Shown: positions 32,647 to 44,546 of the stretch, one piece after another
Numbering within the stretch: position 1 is the stretch's first letter
Layout of the letters: every line of letters begins with the position of its first letter
Made by a program: the position numbers and the translations under genes
DNA from: Dichetophora obliterata
Taxonomy: Eukaryota; Arthropoda; Insecta; Diptera; Sciomyzidae
Length of the DNA: 64,000 nt
Direction: 5' to 3'
Assembly (NCBI GenBank): GCA_963920525.1
Contig: OY986438.1
Location: 121,270,420 to 121,334,419 of the forward strand
Notes under the pieces: generated by a model
What the model saw: the letters and a program-made list of their open reading frames with translations, nothing else
Database searches by the model: none
Told to the model about the DNA's origin: nothing

Positions 32647-33459
32647 TGTATGTTTTAAGAGTTTTAAGTTACCTATATAATTCATGGAATATTTAGTTTT
32701 AGCTAAAATTCATTTTTTTTTCTCCTTTTGTCGTGGAACATGTAAGAAGTTTATATTTTCAAATTAATGTCCTCATCTGGCTACAAGTTATAGGGGTCCA
32801 AATTTGAAAAAATGGGCTCGAAAAACTGCCTATATATTTGCTATATATAAACAAATCTAATCAAAATGGATGTTAAAAGAAAAGCTATGGTATTACCTAT
32901 TAGCTATTCAATAAGCTTTTAGCCCTGTTATAATCTATTAGCAACTCTTAAAATCCAAACTTTTTCAAAAAAGCTTATTTGCAGGAATTAATTTTAGTTT
33001 TGTATATAACTTGATCTTTCATCTTGATACATCAAAACATGAAAATCTAACTTTTTTTATGAAAATTATTTCTTTAATGTCAACATTACGTATGTATTAC
33101 CGCTTTTCCACATGGAAAGTTTTCTTGTCACAAGTACGCGGTACAGGCAAGTCTGTACTGGCAAGTTTTTCTTCTGTGCTGTTCTTTATTTGATGCTTTG
33201 CTCTTCCTTACTGTTTATTTTCGATTTGGTGGCAAGAAATTTTGCCATGTGGAAGAGGGGTATTTAAACTTACTTCGAAGAATTTTTATAAACTTTTGAG
33301 ACGTTTACTTTTTTAATAACTACAACAGTACATATGCTCTTTAAAAACATGACAACATAACAGAAACTGCATTATATATTATTTTCGGACACCAAAAGGG
33401 AGTTTTTTCAATATCAATCTTTACACCCCTTCTCACTGTGGTAGATGTAGTATTTATGC
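32647..33459. other. Non-coding, no feature recognised
   Basis: AT-rich intergenic DNA without recognisable gene or repeat edges. Confidence 0.45.
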
Positions 33460-34640
33460 AACACTGTCACCGATGAAAAGCAAAATCTCTACATTTGTTG
33501 CCAGCGCCATTTTCAATTCTACAGTCGCATACGTCGTTCGTTTCGTCGATGTTTCTTTTCGCGATTCAAATTTTCTGTCTCGTCGCCCAATTTAGCAGAA
33601 AATAATTTATTAAATTATTTCATGATGAATAAGTACAGATATAAACGCAAAAAATTAGGATGTGAAAAAAAAATAAAAAGTGCTTGAAAAGTGTTTTTGA
33701 ATAATTTGGTATTTCGAAATTAAAGGAAGAATGATGAATTTCAAATTATCGATTGAGAAAATCGAAAATTGGAACATAATGTAACGAAGAGCTGTAAAGA
33801 AGAATGTAGTGAAGAAGTGGTTAGTGAAAAAAAAAAATGGAAAACTCGAATATAAGGGAATAGATTTGAACCCGAAAATATATACGATTTTTTCTTAAAT
33901 GAAGTGTGAAAGATAACACTTTTATAATATGCGAAACAAGTAAAGTAGTAACACATAATGTATAAACAATGACGACAATTCTGTCGACGATATCAAATCA
34001 ATAGGTATGAAATATATACGGAAAATTCATATGAATTCTCTGATATAGAAGAAAGATAGCAGAAAACGTAAAAAGAAACTGTAAAGTGAACAACGAACAA
34101 GCAGAAAATCCTGTTTCCGCAAAATACAAGTAAATTAAAATGAGTGCGATGGAAAGATTGGGTTTTTGTGACAAGAAGTAGAGACAAATAGATGACGAAG
34201 AAGACCGACAGCGATAACGAACAGACAGAGAAGCGACATAGAGCAAGCGTGAGCGAGCTGTGCTGTGTGCGAATCTTGAGCACACAGCATAACCAGCGAT
34301 TAACATCGACGAACAAATGGTGAAACGAAACGGCTGCGGACAAAGGCAATTCACAGCAAACACCACCACCACACTACATCATCACCAACAACAACAACAA
34401 GAAGAGTGACGGCACCAAAGTTTTTGTGAAAAAAGAAACCATTTAGATTTCACATCTTCTCAACGGCGTGTTCTACACACTATGCACAAATCGTTGACTT
34501 CAGTCTCCACACTCCACAGAATAACTCGACTGGCTGTCTGTCTGTTAAAAATTCAGATCGCACAAATACCAACGTATAGTTGATGACAACAACAGTGTAT
34601 AATAGATGCAGTCAGTAGATTTATCTGGTGGTCAGTTGGA
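33460..34640 (+). promoter_or_regulatory. Possible distal promoter or 5' untranslated exon of skd
   Basis: Base composition is less AT-rich than its surroundings. A CG-containing stretch at 33525-33600 (GTCGCATACGTCGTTCG) and A-rich leader-like sequence with CAC and CAA runs (34360-34405) resemble a fly 5' leader. No transcript start or splice donor could be fixed. The minus-strand open frames across 33993-34372 look like antisense shadows of this A-rich sequence. Confidence 0.25.
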
Positions 34641-36597
34641 TTAGCTGTTGTGATTCATAATCGACTTATCGGTTGCTTATTTAGATAATTGTGGTTAGAG
34701 TAAATAGACAATTTTGGAGATTAAAAAACTTTCAAGTCTTTTACTCAAGTTAAAAATAAATGAATGCATCCATTTAAGATAGTCTTTACTCTGTTGAAGC
34801 AATGAACTTAAAAAATGTAGGCATTTAGATTCTTGTTGAATTCACTCTGACTGAAGTTGTACTTTTCCATATCAGAATACAACATCAAAGGTGTTTGCGT
34901 TGCATTCCTGTCTACAATAAAGAGTTCGCGATATAGTTACAAACTATTGCTTCCTTTTCCTCTGCAGTGTATTTGGATTTTGACAGATGTGCGCTTGAAA
35001 GAGTGCGAACATATGTTATTGAACGAACGCAACATCGCTGTTGCTATTCGTACTGGGTACATTTTTTGAAATTAAGTCTTGTGTGTGTGTGTGCAATAAA
35101 AGCAACAACATCCGCAATTAGTACCGTCGCTCTCTGTTAAGTTAGTTTGTATGTACCAGTGTTGCCATAAGGTGATAATGCTATGTTACTTTTTCGTACC
35201 TCCAGAAAAAGTTTGAGATTATAATTAGACTGTAATAGATTCAAGACTGACTGCAATATATACAAAGTTGCTATGGGTTTAACCTATTATAATATAAAAT
35301 ACTGTGCAATTTACAATTAAGCTAATCAAGATCAAAATTCCTTGCAATTATCTCTTTGAAATGTTATTGATTTAGTTTTAAGTTTTAGTAATCTGCAAGG
35401 GGAAAATGTAGATGAAATAAATAAATAAAGTCAATACGTAGACGCTTCCAGGTAGATATAAGCTATCCATTGGCATCAAAAAGTCGTATACATTTCGTTG
35501 TAAGGTCGCAGACAAAAATATTTTAAAATTCTCCCATAACCACACCCAACTCTCATTCAAAATTTTCACTATCTGTTTTTGAAAAAAAAAAAACATTTAG
35601 GAGGCGTAGCATTTAAAAGTTAAAAAAGTCGTTTCTAGTAATATTGATTTTTAAAATGAAAAAATTTAAATTTTGGTTGACGTTTGTAATTTTTGATTTT
35701 TTTAACCTTGATTTGTACGGTTTTTTGTAATGGTTTTTCTCTTTTGTCCGTTAACATGGGGGTTACAAGAGACAGTACTGTTGAGATATTGAAAATTAGG
35801 TATTGGTTGTCAAACTGTATGTGAGTAAGAATCTAGGCACTTGATAAGACAGTTGGCAAGACAGTAGACATAATAGTAAAAAATTCTATGAAGAAAATTT
35901 TTGATTAAACTACGAGCACACCAAAGTATTGCAAGTTTGCAATTAATTTTATTCAATTTTCCTTTACGGGTCGCATATTTGCTTTCGCACATCCTACATG
36001 TCCATCTGATCTGTCAAATTCGTCCTAGATAGATAGATAGATAGATAGTCCAAAACTCCCTTATGTGGGTAATTTAGTTATATTTAGAACTGATATAATT
36101 TATCGTATTTTGAATTTTCTGTTATAAGTTATTCAAGATGTTGCCCATAAAAGATCTTTTACAAGTCGTATTTTGTAATTAATTCAGGTACTCGCTATAT
36201 TTGTATGAGCCGAGTCGAAACTGAACCTTAATTGAACTTAATCCATTATTGGCCTCTTATATAAGATAAGAATATATGGAAATTGCAATAAGCAAATTTA
36301 ACGATTTCTTAAAATTATTTATTCTATCAAAGCTACTCAATGGTTACTTGTAAAAAAATGTTTAATTATACCAACAAATTATATAAAGATTTTTAAAAAT
36401 TTAAAATATGCAGATAGAAATATAGAATAACATTAATTTCATAACAATGTTATTCATGTATAATACCAATTCTAGAGTTTATAACACATATCTGGATAGT
36501 TCTAAAATCTGGTTATGATTTGTAAATGATTTAATATTATCAATAAAAGATTAATTTTACAGTAAATGATAAAGTTTTGTCATGAAGAATACGAATT
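34641..36597. other. Intergenic, includes a GATA microsatellite
   Basis: No gene recognised. A short (GATA)n run lies at 36026-36048. Confidence 0.5.
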
Positions 36598-37127
36598 TTG
36601 CGTTCGCACATTTGGGCAGGGGCTTCAAAATCTTATTTGGAGCTTCTGGACCGAATTCAACGTCGTGCGATATATTTGATAGGGGATGAAAGTATTTCAT
36701 CCTCTCTCAACTCTCTTGGGCATCGACGTAATGTAGGTTGCCTAAGCCTTCTGTATAGGTATTACCATGGGAAGTGTTCAAGGGAGACACATGGCCTGAC
36801 GCCACCAGCTCGTGTGTTTCCCAGGTCCACTCGGGCAGCTGTCCAAGCCCACCCCTTTACCATTGCATCGATGCCTAATAGAACCTCGCATTACCGCGAT
36901 AATTCGTTCTTTAGTCGCGCGGTTAAGTTGTGGAATAGTCTCCCTGCGAGCGTGTTTCCCGGCAGTTTTGAGCTGTGCAAATTCAAAACAAATCTTCACC
37001 GACACTACTCCATCTATCCACCCTCCAACTAACTATCACCCATCTTCCGAATCAACACAATGCTTACGCATTTATAGGGGGCATCCCCTGAGCGTTGGTT
37101 TAGTCTAAAAAAAAAAAAAAAAAAAAA
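36598..37127 (+). pseudogene. 3' fragment of a LINE with poly(A) tail, copy B
   Basis: A 144-codon frame: SHIWAGASKSYLELLDRIQR, then GDESISSSL, HRRNVGCLSLLYRYYHGKCS, the Arg/His-rich middle, and VKLWNSLPASVFPG followed by LCKFKTNLHRHYS. This is the C-terminal end of a jockey/CR1-like ORF2 (the xIWNSLPxxVF block is characteristic). A 3' UTR of about 75 bp leads to about 21 A at 37107-37127. It is severely 5'-truncated, as expected from abortive reverse transcription. No target duplication was identified. Confidence 0.75.
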
Positions 37128-38130
37128 GAGATTTTTTGACATCTTACATATTTGTATGGAAAATCATAACAGAAAAACAGAATTTCAGTTATGAGAACTA
37201 CTTAATTGTTAAAGTTAGTAGCTGTTGATGTGAAATTTTTGGCTTCAGTACATATAAAACTTTAATATTAATTACAATAGAGATGATAAAATCGAAAATG
37301 ATAGTATCGAACGCTTAAAATTAACCAAAAATGTTTTCCTTTAACACGATAAATCAACTTATCGACGAATTCATAATTTTTGTTTTGTACAATGCGTTGT
37401 AAATATTTTTATAAAGCCAAACTTATATATTTGAATTAAATGACTGATGCAAGAAATTTTTACCAAAATATTTGGCCTAAATATTGAGGCCGAATAGCCG
37501 AAACTGACGAAAAGCGCCGAAGCTGGCCGTAACCGAAAACGAATATTCGGTCGGACACAAGTCAACAGTTTAGATACATTTGCTACGGATAAACTTTGAA
37601 ATGTTGTAAATCTCCACCATGCCCATTCCAACATTTTTTTTTTTATTTATAAGTCATAGTTTTTAGACATGGAAGCTGCAAATCAAAAACAATGTGGTAC
37701 TTCTTAGAACTTATTCCCAAAAGGATTCATCACTACATACACTTTCGATATTTCCGACTTAACAAATGGTATCTGCTAAACAAAAACACGGTGCTGAGCT
37801 TGTTCACTTGCTAACAAGCTGCTAAGTCTATTCCCATACAAAAATTTGATAGGACTTAACAAATTTGTTAAGTGTAGCAAGCTAGCAGGGCTTAACAAAT
37901 GTGAATACCATTAATATATTTCGCAACAGATCTTTTAACATCGATTGTATTCGTATGGCAAATCATAACAGCAAAACCGAATTTTTCGAAAAAGATTTGG
38001 CAGAGCAGGCCCAAAAGCAAGCGTTTGCATAATAAACTTGCCTTTTTAATACAAATTGGTCCTTGGATGGATCTTAAAGAATAAAAGTTATTAGTAGGGT
38101 TATTAGCGTAGGCAAGTTTTTATTACCAAA
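37128..38130. other. Non-coding, no feature recognised
   Basis: Between the LINE tail and the skd upstream region. A partly palindromic stretch with AACAAATTTGTTAAG occurs near 37858-37876. Confidence 0.45.
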
Positions 38131-39626
38131 AGCGGCAACGATCAAGGAAAAGTGCGCTGGCAACACTGTTACGTACTATTCTCTATTAAATATAAAAAAG
38201 AAGAAAGAAACCAAATAAAATAAAGTGCTTGTGGAGGAGAGCAAGTCGTGTGTAAATTTGCTTGCTAGTGTGTGTGTATTTCATTGTTTTTTGTGTGTTG
38301 CCTTGTATTTTTTTAGTGCTGAATTCTCACTGAGGTTGAATGCGAGGCATTTTGCTGTTTCACAGCGCTACTACAGATTGGTTGGTTCATCGGCTGAGTT
38401 TGTCGGTGTGGTTCAGTTAAGTTCAGTTCAGTTGAGTTCAATTCAGTCGACAAGCAAAAGCGAATTTTTATTATAAATATGTAGACATTGCCTTAACGTT
38501 GCGTTGCGTTCGGTTACGTTTTAACTCTATCGAAGTTTGATGTAGAAATTTCACATTATAACTGTGTTGAAAATTGATTACATACGCTTTTGCAGTTCAT
38601 CTTGTTGTTCAGCAAAGATTCGCGAAGATTAGGTTTTAGTTATTTTTTTGTTTGTCATCGTGACACACTTGCATCAATAATTTAACGGTTGCTATCTTCA
38701 AGGATTGAATTCTTGGATATATAATTTTCTCTTGCTTCAAAATAAAAAAAGTGTTTTGAATAGTGTGCGCATGCATTCTTGCAAACTTATGTCTGATTCA
38801 AATGAAAAATTGAGTATAATTAATAAAAGGTAATAAGTGAAAAACCTACACCTTCCAGTGTCTACTACTATTTTTTTTTATTCGTTTCTTGTCTACATGA
38901 ACGATAAACGGCAACCAGCCAACGACTTTCATCGCGATTCTCTCCACGTAGCTATATACTGCTCTTTCCACTAATAAAAAGAAGAAAACAAAAAGAAAAA
39001 TAAAAGAAAAAAGAGCAACTAGACAACAACAATATCGCAACAGCAGTAGCAAAGCAGAAGAGACAAAATTTTCATTGTCGTAAATTCATGGGAGTGTGCG
39101 TGTTTGCCATTGTGTGTGTGTGCGTGTGTGTGGTTACGAGATTCGTGTGTTGCAATTGTTTTTGATTTTATTCGTATTCGCTAGTTTGTTCGTTTATTCG
39201 TTGGTTTTTTATATATTTAAAAATTGATTTACCTGATCTGAATGCAACAACAAACAAAAGTGAGAAAGCAGTGAAATTTTCCTCGATTTCTGTATTTATT
39301 CAACCAACATTAAAATATTTTCAATATTCTTCTTTCATCGCCAGTTTTATATTTTTCAAGTGTTTTTGTTGTGTGTGAAAATATGAAATCTTTTTAAATA
39401 CCAAAAAAAAAAAAAAAAACAAAACAATAAAAACTAAATATTTTACAAGAAACCATTACAACCACAGAAATTGTGTACATTAAATAAGTGTGCAATATTA
39501 TTGTAATAACTACCGTGCATTATAACAACACAACACAACACCAGATCAAAAACCCAATCGACAACAAATAAATTTAATTTAAAAATTAAAGCAAAAAATG
39601 AGGAGCTGCTGCTGTATTCATGAACT
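38131..39626 (+). promoter_or_regulatory. Likely proximal promoter and 5' leader of skd
   Basis: It directly precedes the first coding exon. A run of AGTTCAGTT-type repeats at about 38408-38450 carries several TCAGT Inr-like cores, and a TTTTGCAG (38588-38595) could be an acceptor for a leader exon. Downstream the sequence is A-rich with CA-rich runs (39528-39545) and a GT-rich run near 39110-39130, as in long fly leaders. Start sites are unproven. Confidence 0.4.
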
Positions 39627-39630
39627 ATGA
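39598..39630 (+). promoter_or_regulatory. uORF whose stop overlaps the skd start codon
   Basis: A ten-codon uORF (MRSCCCIHEL) ends with TGA at 39628-39630, and the skd ATG is at 39627-39629, so stop and start share ATGA. This arrangement is compatible with termination-reinitiation. A second upstream ATG at 39620 opens an out-of-frame 27-codon frame running over the skd start to 39703. Confidence 0.5.
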
Positions 39631-39695
39631 CGCATCAAAATCACCAGACAAACGGCGCAAGTTTGGAGGACTGCCATACAAACTTCTTTGCTTTG
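39627..39695 (+). CDS. skd: skuld (Mediator subunit MED13), first coding exon
   Basis: Encodes MTHQNHQTNGASLEDCHTNF followed by FAL, 23 codons, ending phase 0 at a GTGAGT donor. The NGASLEDCHxNxF block is the conserved N-terminus of MED13. Joined to the exon at 63468 it reads on into LTDLCGIKWRKFVNGERP without a break. MED13 links the CDK8 kinase module to core Mediator and acts in the nucleus. The start ATG has A at -3 and sits in an ATGA overlap with a uORF. Confidence 0.9.
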
Positions 39696-40411
39696 GTGAG
39701 TAAAAAGTACTATTTGTACAATAAACACATTTTTACTCCAATTTCTACATTATTTTTTAAATTTTTAATTGTTTGGGAATTTCCCTGGAAAGCACTTTGC
39801 AACCATATTTTGTTGGAGTTATTTTAATAAGTTACATCCTGTCAGTAATATTTTTTATTAGTTTGCTGCATTTATAAGTAAATTATTAGATTGTTTATTA
39901 AAGCTAATTAAGGAAACGGCAAAGAGTTTATGCTCCTTTCCTCTCTTTAGCCGCTCGTTCATATCAATAGATAAATCTTATTAGAGATGTGATGCAAATT
40001 GCATTATTCACTGTTGTAATTTCTAAAATTGAAGTAGATTAGCTATAGCTCCACATGAAAATGATGTAACAAAAAAAAAAATTGTCAAAGTAATTGCAAA
40101 GAATTTAGCGCAACTTTGCACCTATTTATGAAGTAAGAAATAAGAAACTTATTGAAAAAATTCATTTTCTTTTTACGATTAATTTTTCTTTTAAACGATT
40201 ACGATTGCTTAAGCGCCGCGATTTAAAAATGTATTCTGGTAGAGAAAATTTTTTTTTGACCGAACAAAAAATTGATAACTCAACTACTTATCGAGTTATT
40301 GATTTTTGAAAATTTTTCTTACCAAAAGTTGTGTTTAAAAAAACATCTATATCTTTGCCATCTCTCAATCGATCCAAAAGATTGACATGTCATTTATAAG
40401 ACAATTCATAA

Positions 40412-40794
40412 GGCTTCTCATCTAAGCATGTAACTGACCCGTAAACATTGTAAACCTTGTGAACTTACATGCGCGTAAACGATCTGTAAAAATTTGTATT
40501 GGCGTGAGTTTACATCATTTCCGAGCCTATTTTATAGTGTAAACTAGCATGTAAATCTACGTGTGTGAATGAGGGTTGTCTTTGGCGCTAATCATTAAAT
40601 ATTTAAATTAGTTGAAGTAAATATGAACACGTTTTATTTATTTTTCTATGTTAATGAATGTTTTTAAAAGGTTAAAAATTTAAAGAAGTCAATGTTGTCG
40701 CTGCCGCCATTTTGTCCACATTTACGCTATTTACACTTTATCGCCCATCAAAAGTTTAAATGCTTTACATGTTTACATGCTTAGATGAGAACCC
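40412..40794. mobile_element. MITE with GGNTTCTCATCTAAGCATGT ends
   Basis: The left end GGCTTCTCATCTAAGCATGT is inverted at the right with one difference. It is flanked by TAA on the left and TTA on the right, a Harbinger-like site. Internally rich in GTAAACATGTAAA-like words. 383 bp, non-coding. Confidence 0.6.
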
Positions 40795-40905
40795 TTAATG
40801 ACCTTTTTAATGATATGCAATACTAATATCACTGCAAGAATATCTTAAATTTTATAAGCAAATTTACATTACAGTATAATTCGCTCAGTTGCCTATTCGC
40901 TTAAG

Positions 40906-41059
40906 GCAGCCCGCAGAGTAAGCGCCGAAGCAGGCAGGCAGGCAGGCAGACAGGCCCTGCGAAGAAACAAGATCGAAATAACTTTTTTATCTTGTTCACA
41001 TAGTTTGCCTGTGCCTGTCTGCCTGCCTGTCTGCTTCGGCGCTTACGCTGCGGGCAACC
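40906..41059. mobile_element. 154-bp Harbinger-type MITE, tandem copy 1
   Basis: The ends start GGCAGCCCGCAGAGTAAGCG and the element is an almost complete hairpin through GCCGAAGCAGGCAGGCAGGC. Flanks are TAA (40903-40905) and TAA (41060-41062). The apparent minus-strand open frame across both copies is a translation of the GCAG/CTGC repeats and not a gene. Confidence 0.8.
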
Positions 41060-41062
41060 TAA

Positions 41063-41216
41063 GGTTGTCCGCAGAGTAAGCGCCGAAGCAGGCAGGCAGG
41101 CAGGCAGGCCCTGCGAAGAAACGAGATAGAAATAACTTTTTTCTCTCTTGTTCACATAGTTTTTCTGTGCCTGTCTGCCTGCCTGTCTGCTTCGGCGTTT
41201 ACTCAGCGGGCAGCCT
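41063..41216. mobile_element. 154-bp Harbinger-type MITE, tandem copy 2
   Basis: Same length and sequence type as copy 1, in the same orientation. It starts GGTTGTCCGCAGAGTAAGCG and ends CGGGCAGCC before a third TAA (41217-41219). It shares the middle TAA with copy 1. Confidence 0.8.
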
Positions 41217-41571
41217 AAGAGAGTATGCATGTTAACAGCACAAAATCAATGTTCTGCTGCATTTTTTAGCGTTATTGTAAGAAAATGTAATTTTTAGCTA
41301 CCTCCCGCTTAAGGGCACATTTGCTTTAACATCATTCCATACTTGGTTATTTATATTAATTTTTCATGCTTAAGGAATCGCTTAGCAGGCTTTCTTAAAA
41401 ATGCAACACTTCAGATTTTTAATCAGTTTATTATCGTCCCTAATTTGTATGTTGTTTTTTCCGAAAAAAAACACTTTATATTTTTGTTGAAACTAACAGC
41501 CCTATTCTGGAAAATTAACAAATTGTTAACCAGTATTTTGAATATTTCAATGTGTTTGTTGTAATATTTTA

Positions 41572-42641
41572 CATGGTAGAAGAATGGAAGTAGTCGCACG
41601 GGTGAGAGCGAACTATCATAACTGTCAAAAGGCAACTGACAGCTCATACAAAATCTGCAACCGATGAGAAAGCAATGAGAAAGTAAAAATTATAAAGAAT
41701 CTGCCATGGCTGGAACTATTTTGCTTTTTTAATTTTTTATTGATCAATCAATTAAAATAGGATTTTGTGCAGCTTGGATTTGGATGGTGGTGGGTGGCAC
41801 ACTACGTTTTCGTGAAAGTGTCTATAGCACACACAAGCATCTTTTTTTTAAATTTTGGAACATGTTCTTTCGTTGTCTTCTAGGCTCGTCAGCTGGAACA
41901 CGAAAACTCGGCCCATTTTCCTTGCCCAAATGTTTTTGGTAAAACACGCACTTCATTTTAATTAAAAAAAAATTAAGTAATTCACTTTTATTCAACTTTT
42001 TAAACACAACACAAAAATATCCAATAGATGTAATTAATATTTTGCTGTTATCTTTGTGTTCCTTTAAAAAAACTGATTTTGACAATTTTGGTAGTATTGT
42101 CAAAGAGATCACGATTAGAAACGAGACTACCTGTATTATTAGGTCTGTTTCCGTGCTCGCTTCAAAAAACTTGAAGTTGCTTGAAAGCGTTTCTTTATAC
42201 TTTTATCAAGCTCGAGAGAGAGGAAGAACAAGCAAAATGTCACTCTCTATTCTATTACAATTACTTGAACTTTACTTGAAAAATTTCTTCGAGCACGAAT
42301 TTCTAGCTAAAAACAGCTGAATGTCAAATAATTAGATCAATATTTGTGTATTATAATTTGTGAAATAAAAATGATTCCTATAATTAAATGCAAGCTTTTT
42401 TGTTTTATATATTTTGCACAAAGTGTTTTTTAAACAAATAAAATAATAATTTCAAGCAACAATAAATTTTTTCTGATGCAAAAAGACGTAAACAGCTTGA
42501 AACTTACTTGAAGTCGTTTCCGTACTTTTTGATAAATATTCTCATTTTGACAGATCTCAGATAATCAAGTTACTCTCTATTACTTGTACTTTACTCGAAC
42601 TTTACTTGAATTTAGTACGGAAGCAAACCTATTCTACCATG
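41572..42641. mobile_element. Element with CATGGTAGAA ends
   Basis: CATGGTAGAAGAA at the left and TTCTACCATG at 42632-42641. It is interrupted next to its right end by the 42142-42629 MITE. A further TTCTACCATG lies at 43846-43855 without a clear partner. Confidence 0.4.
42142..42629. mobile_element. MITE with GGTYTGYTTCCGT ends
   Basis: GGTCTGTTTCCGTGCTCGC on the left and CGGAAGCAAACC on the right are inverted with few differences and flanked by TA. CTTGAAGT.GCTTGAAAGCG and ACTTTACTTGAA words occur in both halves. 488 bp, no coding. Confidence 0.6.
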
Positions 42642-42807
42642 ATTTTGGATTTCAAAACAAAATTTGAAGCTCAAAAATAATAAATTTTGATAAAAATTGT
42701 CAACTGCTTTTCAGTTATTGACAATTTCATTAAAAAGTTTTGTTTTTGTGCTTCAAATTTTGTTTTGAAAACAACAAACATATAGAAATATAAAAAGAAC
42801 TGGTTAA

Positions 42808-43593
42808 GGCCGCGTTCATAGTGGACGCTTTGGCTGAAGCCGATGCATAAAGCCGCTTTGTCAAGCTTTTTTTGATCGTAGTGAACGCTTATTCAACGCT
42901 GCATAAAGTAGCTTATTGAGCTTATTGGTGTTCATAGTGCGCGCTTTATGCTTATGGCTGATATGCTTTGTTTTCATTTGTCTCTTTGGAAAATAATGCC
43001 CTCAATTGCGTTTTGCAAAGTAAATGAAAGATTTTTTGTTTAATGAGTATCTAGATTCACGATGATCACCATTGAATGATCAAACCAATAACAAACAAAA
43101 GTTCAAAGGAACTTGAAAACACAAAGCATAACTACGGTGGAAAGTTCAGCCTAAAAAAAAACCAAAGAAGTAAGCAAGAACAACGAAAACTATGTAAACA
43201 AACGAGATAGAATACACAAGTGAATACAACTGAAAAGCACCACAAAACGAAACAACAACGCAACAATAACACAACAACAATTAAAACTTCAGCACAAAAA
43301 AATCCAACAAATAAAACAAAATCAACAAAAAATTGTTAACAGGCAAAATAAATAAACAAGTGCCGAATAGCATTTTAAAAATGCTCTACAACAAAGCATA
43401 AAATTTAAAATTATTTTTCTGTGTGAGCAAGCGAGATGGAGATATAAGCGCTGAAAAGCAATTGAAAATAAACTTTATGCTAGTTTTCTGCTGGCACTAT
43501 GAACACTTTGAGCTTTTTCCATATGATTATACACAAAGCGTTTTTCAGCTAAACCTCTCGGCTAAGCTAAAAGCGTTTACTATGAACGCGGCC
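42808..43593 (+). mobile_element. GGCCGCGTTCATAGT Harbinger-type MITE, copy A
   Basis: The ends are GGCCGCGTTCATAGTGGACG and the near reverse complement, with TAA on both sides (42805-42807, 43594-43596). 786 bp. The interior contains CATAAAGC.GCTTTGTCAAGC and an A/C-rich middle with CAACAA words but no transposase, so it depends on a Harbinger source elsewhere. Confidence 0.8.
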
Positions 43594-44415
43594 TAACAAT
43601 TGTTAATTTGCCAGAATAGGGCTGTACATTTTTTTTAGTGAACAAGTGCTTGGTAGGCGTATTTATTTATTACTAGGTGCTTATGCGAATTGAAATATCT
43701 GCCTCTATAAGGTCGTTAAAAAAATTTGCTTAGCGCCTTTTTGAATTGTCATTTTATCATCGTTTTCAGATTTTCTATGGGCTGTCAGCTTTGTTTTGAC
43801 AGTTTCGGCAGTCTGTCTCTCCGAAATGCATATACCTTCTTATTCTACCATGTTTTATTGTATGTTCTCTCTAATTTTTTATTCATTTAAATGAAAAGAA
43901 ATGGAAATATTTATCTGCAGAAAATAATAATTTTTTTCTCAATTATGTTAAATTGTATTACAACTGCGGGGAGGGAAGAGAAGCGTAAAATGGAATAAAA
44001 AATAAAAACAAAAACAAAAACATAAACAAAAAAGTGGCAAAATCACCCAATTTTAAGGGGAATTTTTGATATGAAAATAAAGTTTAATATTTTTCATATG
44101 AAATTTTTTGTATGCCAAAATTTTGCGTTGAGGTCGAAATTGGCCGTATAAAAATGTCTTCAACGAAATTGCCATTTACAATAACTCCCCCTTCACATAA
44201 TTTCCCCTTACAAAATTCGAAATTTAATTTAAAATTCTTCAATTCAAATTGTAAAGCATAACTTTAAAAAAGGACAATTTTGGAAAAGGTGAATTTTGAA
44301 AAGGGCAATCCAGTGTGAGGGTAAATTTCTTCACGGACAATTTGTGAAAGGTAAACTTCGACCCGCTCCCATAAATTATGAATTTGTCGGTTTTTTTGGA
44401 CGATTTTTCCCCTAA

Positions 44416-44546
44416 GGCCGCGTTCATAGTGTACTCTTTTTGCTGAGCCGAGCTGAAAACGCATTGGGGCAAAAGAGATGCATGATTTGCATTCTCTATT
44501 GCTCCAATGTGTTTTCGGCTCGGCTCGCCTCAGCAAAAAGCGTTCG
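44416..44546. mobile_element. Hairpin remnant of the GGCCGCG family
   Basis: It starts GGCCGCGTTCATAGTGTACT after TAA (44413-44415) and continues as a hairpin: CTGAGCCGAGCTGAAAACGC against its inverted copy near 44505-44530, then AGCAAAAAGCGTTCG. The right terminus lacks the final GGCC. Confidence 0.65.

Larger units (their letters stand above)
41497..43624. mobile_element. Element with CAGCCCTATTCTGG ends, hosting others
   Basis: CAGCCCTATTCTGG followed by AAAATTAACAAATTGTTA at the left is inverted at the right (TAACAATTGTTAATTTG, CCAGAATAGGGCTG). No clear target duplication. Nested inside are the CATGGTAGAA pair (41572-42641), the GGTCTGTTTCCG MITE (42142-42629) and a GGCCGCG Harbinger-type MITE (42808-43593). 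The original element would be small and non-coding. Confidence 0.5.

Noticed and set aside
33993..34372. Two overlapping minus-strand frames of 118 and 124 codons
   Set aside because: No domain or splice support. They look like antisense of A-rich leader-like sequence.
40901..41230. 109-codon minus-strand open frame
   Set aside because: It spans two tandem MITEs and translates GCAG/CTGC repeats.
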